Program-made: the position numbers and the translations under genes
The notes under the pieces: model-generated
The model's input: the letters and a program-made list of their open reading frames with translations, nothing else
What the model was told of the DNA's origin: nothing
Database searches by the model: none
NCBI GenBank assembly: GCA_030433255.1
Contig: JAUIMI010000001.1
Span: 149,378 to 213,377, forward strand
Length of the DNA: 64,000 bases
Direction of reading: 5' to 3'
From: a bacterium
GTDB lineage: Bacteria > Patescibacteriota > Minisyncoccia > Phycocordibacterales > UBA1006
Shown: one piece after another, positions 62,274 through 64,000 of the stretch
Layout: each line of letters starts with the position of its first letter
Numbering within the stretch: the stretch's first letter is position 1

Positions 62274-62374
62274 GTATATTATTATACATGAAAATATCTG
62301 ACCCACATGCATCAGAATTGAAGTAAAAATATTTCTTACAAGACCTTGTGGTGCTTGAAGATGTGAGTACTTAA

Positions 62375-62394
62375 CCCGAGTGGCCCGCAGTAAT
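62375..62394 (+). repeat. GC-rich repeat, copy 2
   Basis: CCCGAGTGGCCCGCAGTAA, again directly followed by a terminator hairpin. Confidence 0.5.
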
Positions 62395-62422
62395 AAAAAC
62401 ATTGATATATATCAATGTTTTT
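62395..62422 (+). terminator. Terminator after repeat copy 2
   Basis: AAAAACATTGATA paired with TATCAATGTTTTT. Confidence 0.75.
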
Positions 62423-62461
62423 ATGTTAAAATGGTGTTGTAATAGATAATTATTTAACGAT

Positions 62462-63631
62462 ATGAATAAAACCCTTAAAACAATTTTACTTTTTATTATC
62501 CTTGTTATTGCTGCGATTGTAGTGGCTGCTGCTATTAAATTTAATGCTTCCCAGGATGATATGTATGCTCATCATTCAAATGAGGTGGTAGAAAAAACAG
62601 ATATAGATGAATATATTTTCACTACAAATACTGGTGATACTGGTGTTTTGATGTATTCGGGAGAAGACAGGGAAAATGCAACACTTTCAATACAAGGAAC
62701 AACCTATCAATTAAAACGATCGCCATCAGCTTCAGGTGCTAAATATACTAATGAAGATGAATCGGTTGTGTATTGGGAACATCAAGGTGAAGCAACCATT
62801 GAAGTTGAAGCAAGCTCTTATACTACAGAACACATTCAATCTGCGGATATTTTGATATTTCATATTGCTCCGTATACTCAAGAGTGTGTTGGTGTTGGGC
62901 CTATGACATGTCTCGTGGTAAACGGGGAATTATTCTATGATTCAATTGAAGATTTTGAATTTGAAGAAGGAACAGAATATGAAATTACGGTTGCACGAAC
63001 TGAGCGAGAGAATGTTCCTGCAGATGCAAGTATCTACCAGTATCGACGTGTTGAGGTTTTAAAGTCAAATAAACAAGGTGATCCAGATGCCAATAAATAT
63101 GATTTAAACGAATCATGTAACGATATGGATCAAGACTGTACTGGTCCAGATGCACTCGATGATGACTCTGATGGTGATTCTATTCCTGTAGAAGTAGAAG
63201 ACGAAACAGTTATTATTAATAATGAAAACCCTCTTGCTGATTCTATATGGGAATGGAAAGAGACTATTATGAATAATGACTCAACTATTACCCCTGAAGA
63301 CAGTTCTCGTTTTATTGCAGAATTTTCTGATGATGGACGTTTTTCATCAACAACTGATTGTAATAATACTTTTGGTTCATATACCGTATCTGATGCTCGT
63401 GAGTTGCAGTTCGGACCTCTTGCTTCAACATTAATGTACTGTGAGGGTTCCCTGGAAGGATCCTATGGATCGGCTCTTGCTGAAGTAACTAGTTATATGA
63501 TTGCTGAAAATGGAAATCTTGTATTAATGCTAAAATATGATTCAGGTTCTATGATTTTTTCTCCTATAGATAATTCTGATACCGAAAAAGCTACCGATTA
63601 TAATTCAAGCAGAAGCAACAAGAGTTACTAG
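62462..63631 (+). CDS. Membrane-anchored META-domain protein
   Basis: The 389-aa protein has an N-terminal membrane helix (ILLFIILVIAAIVVAAAI), a beta-rich middle with paired Cys (ECVGVGPMTC), an Asp-rich stretch (DALDDDSDGDSIPVEVEDE) like Ca2+-binding thrombospondin-type loops, and a C-terminal META/HslJ-like domain (DSIWEWKETIM, CNNTFGSYTV, LQFGPLASTLMYCEG). META domains occur in heat-inducible or secreted bacterial proteins. It is probably on the outer face of the membrane; role unknown. Confidence 0.75.
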   Translation: MNKTLKTILLFIILVIAAIVVAAAIKFNASQDDMYAHHSNEVVEKTDIDEYIFTTNTGDTGVLMYSGEDRENATLSIQGTTYQLKRSPSASGAKYTNEDESVVYWEHQGEATIEVEASSYTTEHIQSADILIFHIAPYTQECVGVGPMTCLVVNGELFYDSIEDFEFEEGTEYEITVARTERENVPADASIYQYRRVEVLKSNKQGDPDANKYDLNESCNDMDQDCTGPDALDDDSDGDSIPVEVEDETVIINNENPLADSIWEWKETIMNNDSTITPEDSSRFIAEFSDDGRFSSTTDCNNTFGSYTVSDARELQFGPLASTLMYCEGSLEGSYGSALAEVTSYMIAENGNLVLMLKYDSGSMIFSPIDNSDTEKATDYNSSRSNKSY

Positions 63632-63644
63632 TTTCGTTTTATAC

Positions 63645-63676
63645 AAAAACAAGTTCATCCACTGAACTTGTTTTTT
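63645..63676. terminator. Bidirectional terminator (META / msrA)
   Basis: AAAAACAAGTTCA paired with TGAACTTGTTTTT. Confidence 0.8.
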
Positions 63677-63681
63677 ACTTT

Positions 63682-64000
63682 CTATGTAAACGTTTCAAAC
63701 CGTTCAAAATGACAGGTATACCCACCAGGATTTTTTTGTAAATAATCTTGATAATAGTTTTCTGCTGGCCAGAATATAGTAAATGGTTCCAGCGTTGTTA
63801 CAACCAGATCATTCCACTTACCTGATTTATTAACAGTTTTAATAAAATGTTCTGCTGTTTGTTTTTCATCTTCATCTTGGTAAAAGATGGCTGATCGATA
63901 CGATAGACCTCTATCATTACCTTGCTGGTTTAACGTTGTGGGATTATGTATTCTAAAAAAATAATCTAATATTTTTTCAAATGATGTCTGTTCTATGTTG
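63682..64000 (-). CDS. msrA: Peptide methionine sulfoxide reductase MsrA, C-terminal part (cut by window edge)
   Basis: About 105 residues of the 3' part are visible on the minus strand: YFFRIHNPTTLNQQGNDRG, LSYRSAIFYQ, then FWPAENYYQDYLQKNPGGYT and CHF near the end, all typical of MsrA, which reduces S-methionine sulfoxide in proteins. The catalytic Cys region lies beyond the window. The gene runs past base 64000. Confidence 0.92.
   Translation of the reverse strand, partial: NIEQTSFEKILDYFFRIHNPTTLNQQGNDRGLSYRSAIFYQDEDEKQTAEHFIKTVNKSGKWNDLVVTTLEPFTIFWPAENYYQDYLQKNPGGYTCHFERFETFT

Noticed and set aside
62274-62402. N-terminal extension of the minus-strand 94-aa ORF
   Set aside because: A TATAAT box 7 nt before the internal ATG at 62273 and the GC-rich repeat upstream argue for the shorter start.
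1-64000. CRISPR array
   Set aside because: No regularly spaced direct repeats and no cas-like genes were found.

Overview
The window is about two-thirds A+T and carries dense, short genes with almost no Shine-Dalgarno sequences. It holds single-copy housekeeping genes (gyrB, dnaE, secA, ftsH, recG, thrS, rnr, rnc, smpB) mixed with isolated type IV pilin-like genes, many short hypothetical membrane proteins and unusual domain arrangements: a NusB-NUDIX fusion, a short SMC, and a ThrS without a TGS domain. This points to a member of the Candidate Phyla Radiation (Patescibacteria, most likely a Parcubacteria-type lineage). That assignment is inference; no rRNA gene is present to settle it.

Layout. 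1-5 kb: end of a MATE transporter, a tRNA 3'-half remnant, then a compact cluster that looks like a peptide natural-product (RiPP) system: a 33-aa Cys-rich peptide, a zinc protease on the opposite strand, an RRE-YcaO protein split by a -1 frameshift on an A8 run, a DoxX-like membrane protein and an FMN split-barrel protein. 5-21 kb: pilin, ABC exporter, methyltransferase, pyk, ung, gyrB, small proteins, nucleotidyltransferase, thrS under a T-box, dgkA-like kinase and dnaE. 21.5-26.9 kb: a 304-nt structured RNA closed by a 17-bp terminal helix, then a tightly packed operon of reverse transcriptase, degenerate ABC-exporter-like membrane protein, membrane-anchored phospholipase-D-fold protein and RNase HII. 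I consider this the most novel locus. 27-42 kb: a split NUDIX-like gene, rpmF, nusB-NUDIX, rnc, short SMC, D,D-carboxypeptidase, rnr, rpsP, a candidate small RNA with its own promoter and terminator, secA and glmS.

42.7-49.6 kb: an apparent integrated element beside the tmRNA gene (ssrA). It carries a HicBA toxin-antitoxin pair, an OLD-family ATPase/TOPRIM nuclease, a zinc-ribbon membrane protein, a MerR-like regulator with a textbook operator-promoter, and a large serine recombinase whose last codons lie inside the tmRNA 3' end. smpB follows. 50-57 kb: ftsH, a tRNA with an apparent UAU anticodon, a CNNM/CorC-type protein, recG, a pseudo-receiver and tRNA-Ser(GCT). 57-62.5 kb: a second accessory stretch with a WG-repeat protein, a second large serine recombinase and two hypothetical genes flanked by a related GC-rich sequence. 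The window ends with a META-domain protein and the end of msrA.

Across the window a -10-like hexamer ends 6-7 nt upstream of the start codon in at least 19 genes on both strands, which suggests mainly leaderless mRNAs. Three genes are interrupted at A-homopolymers, which could be programmed or transcriptional slippage or assembly error.
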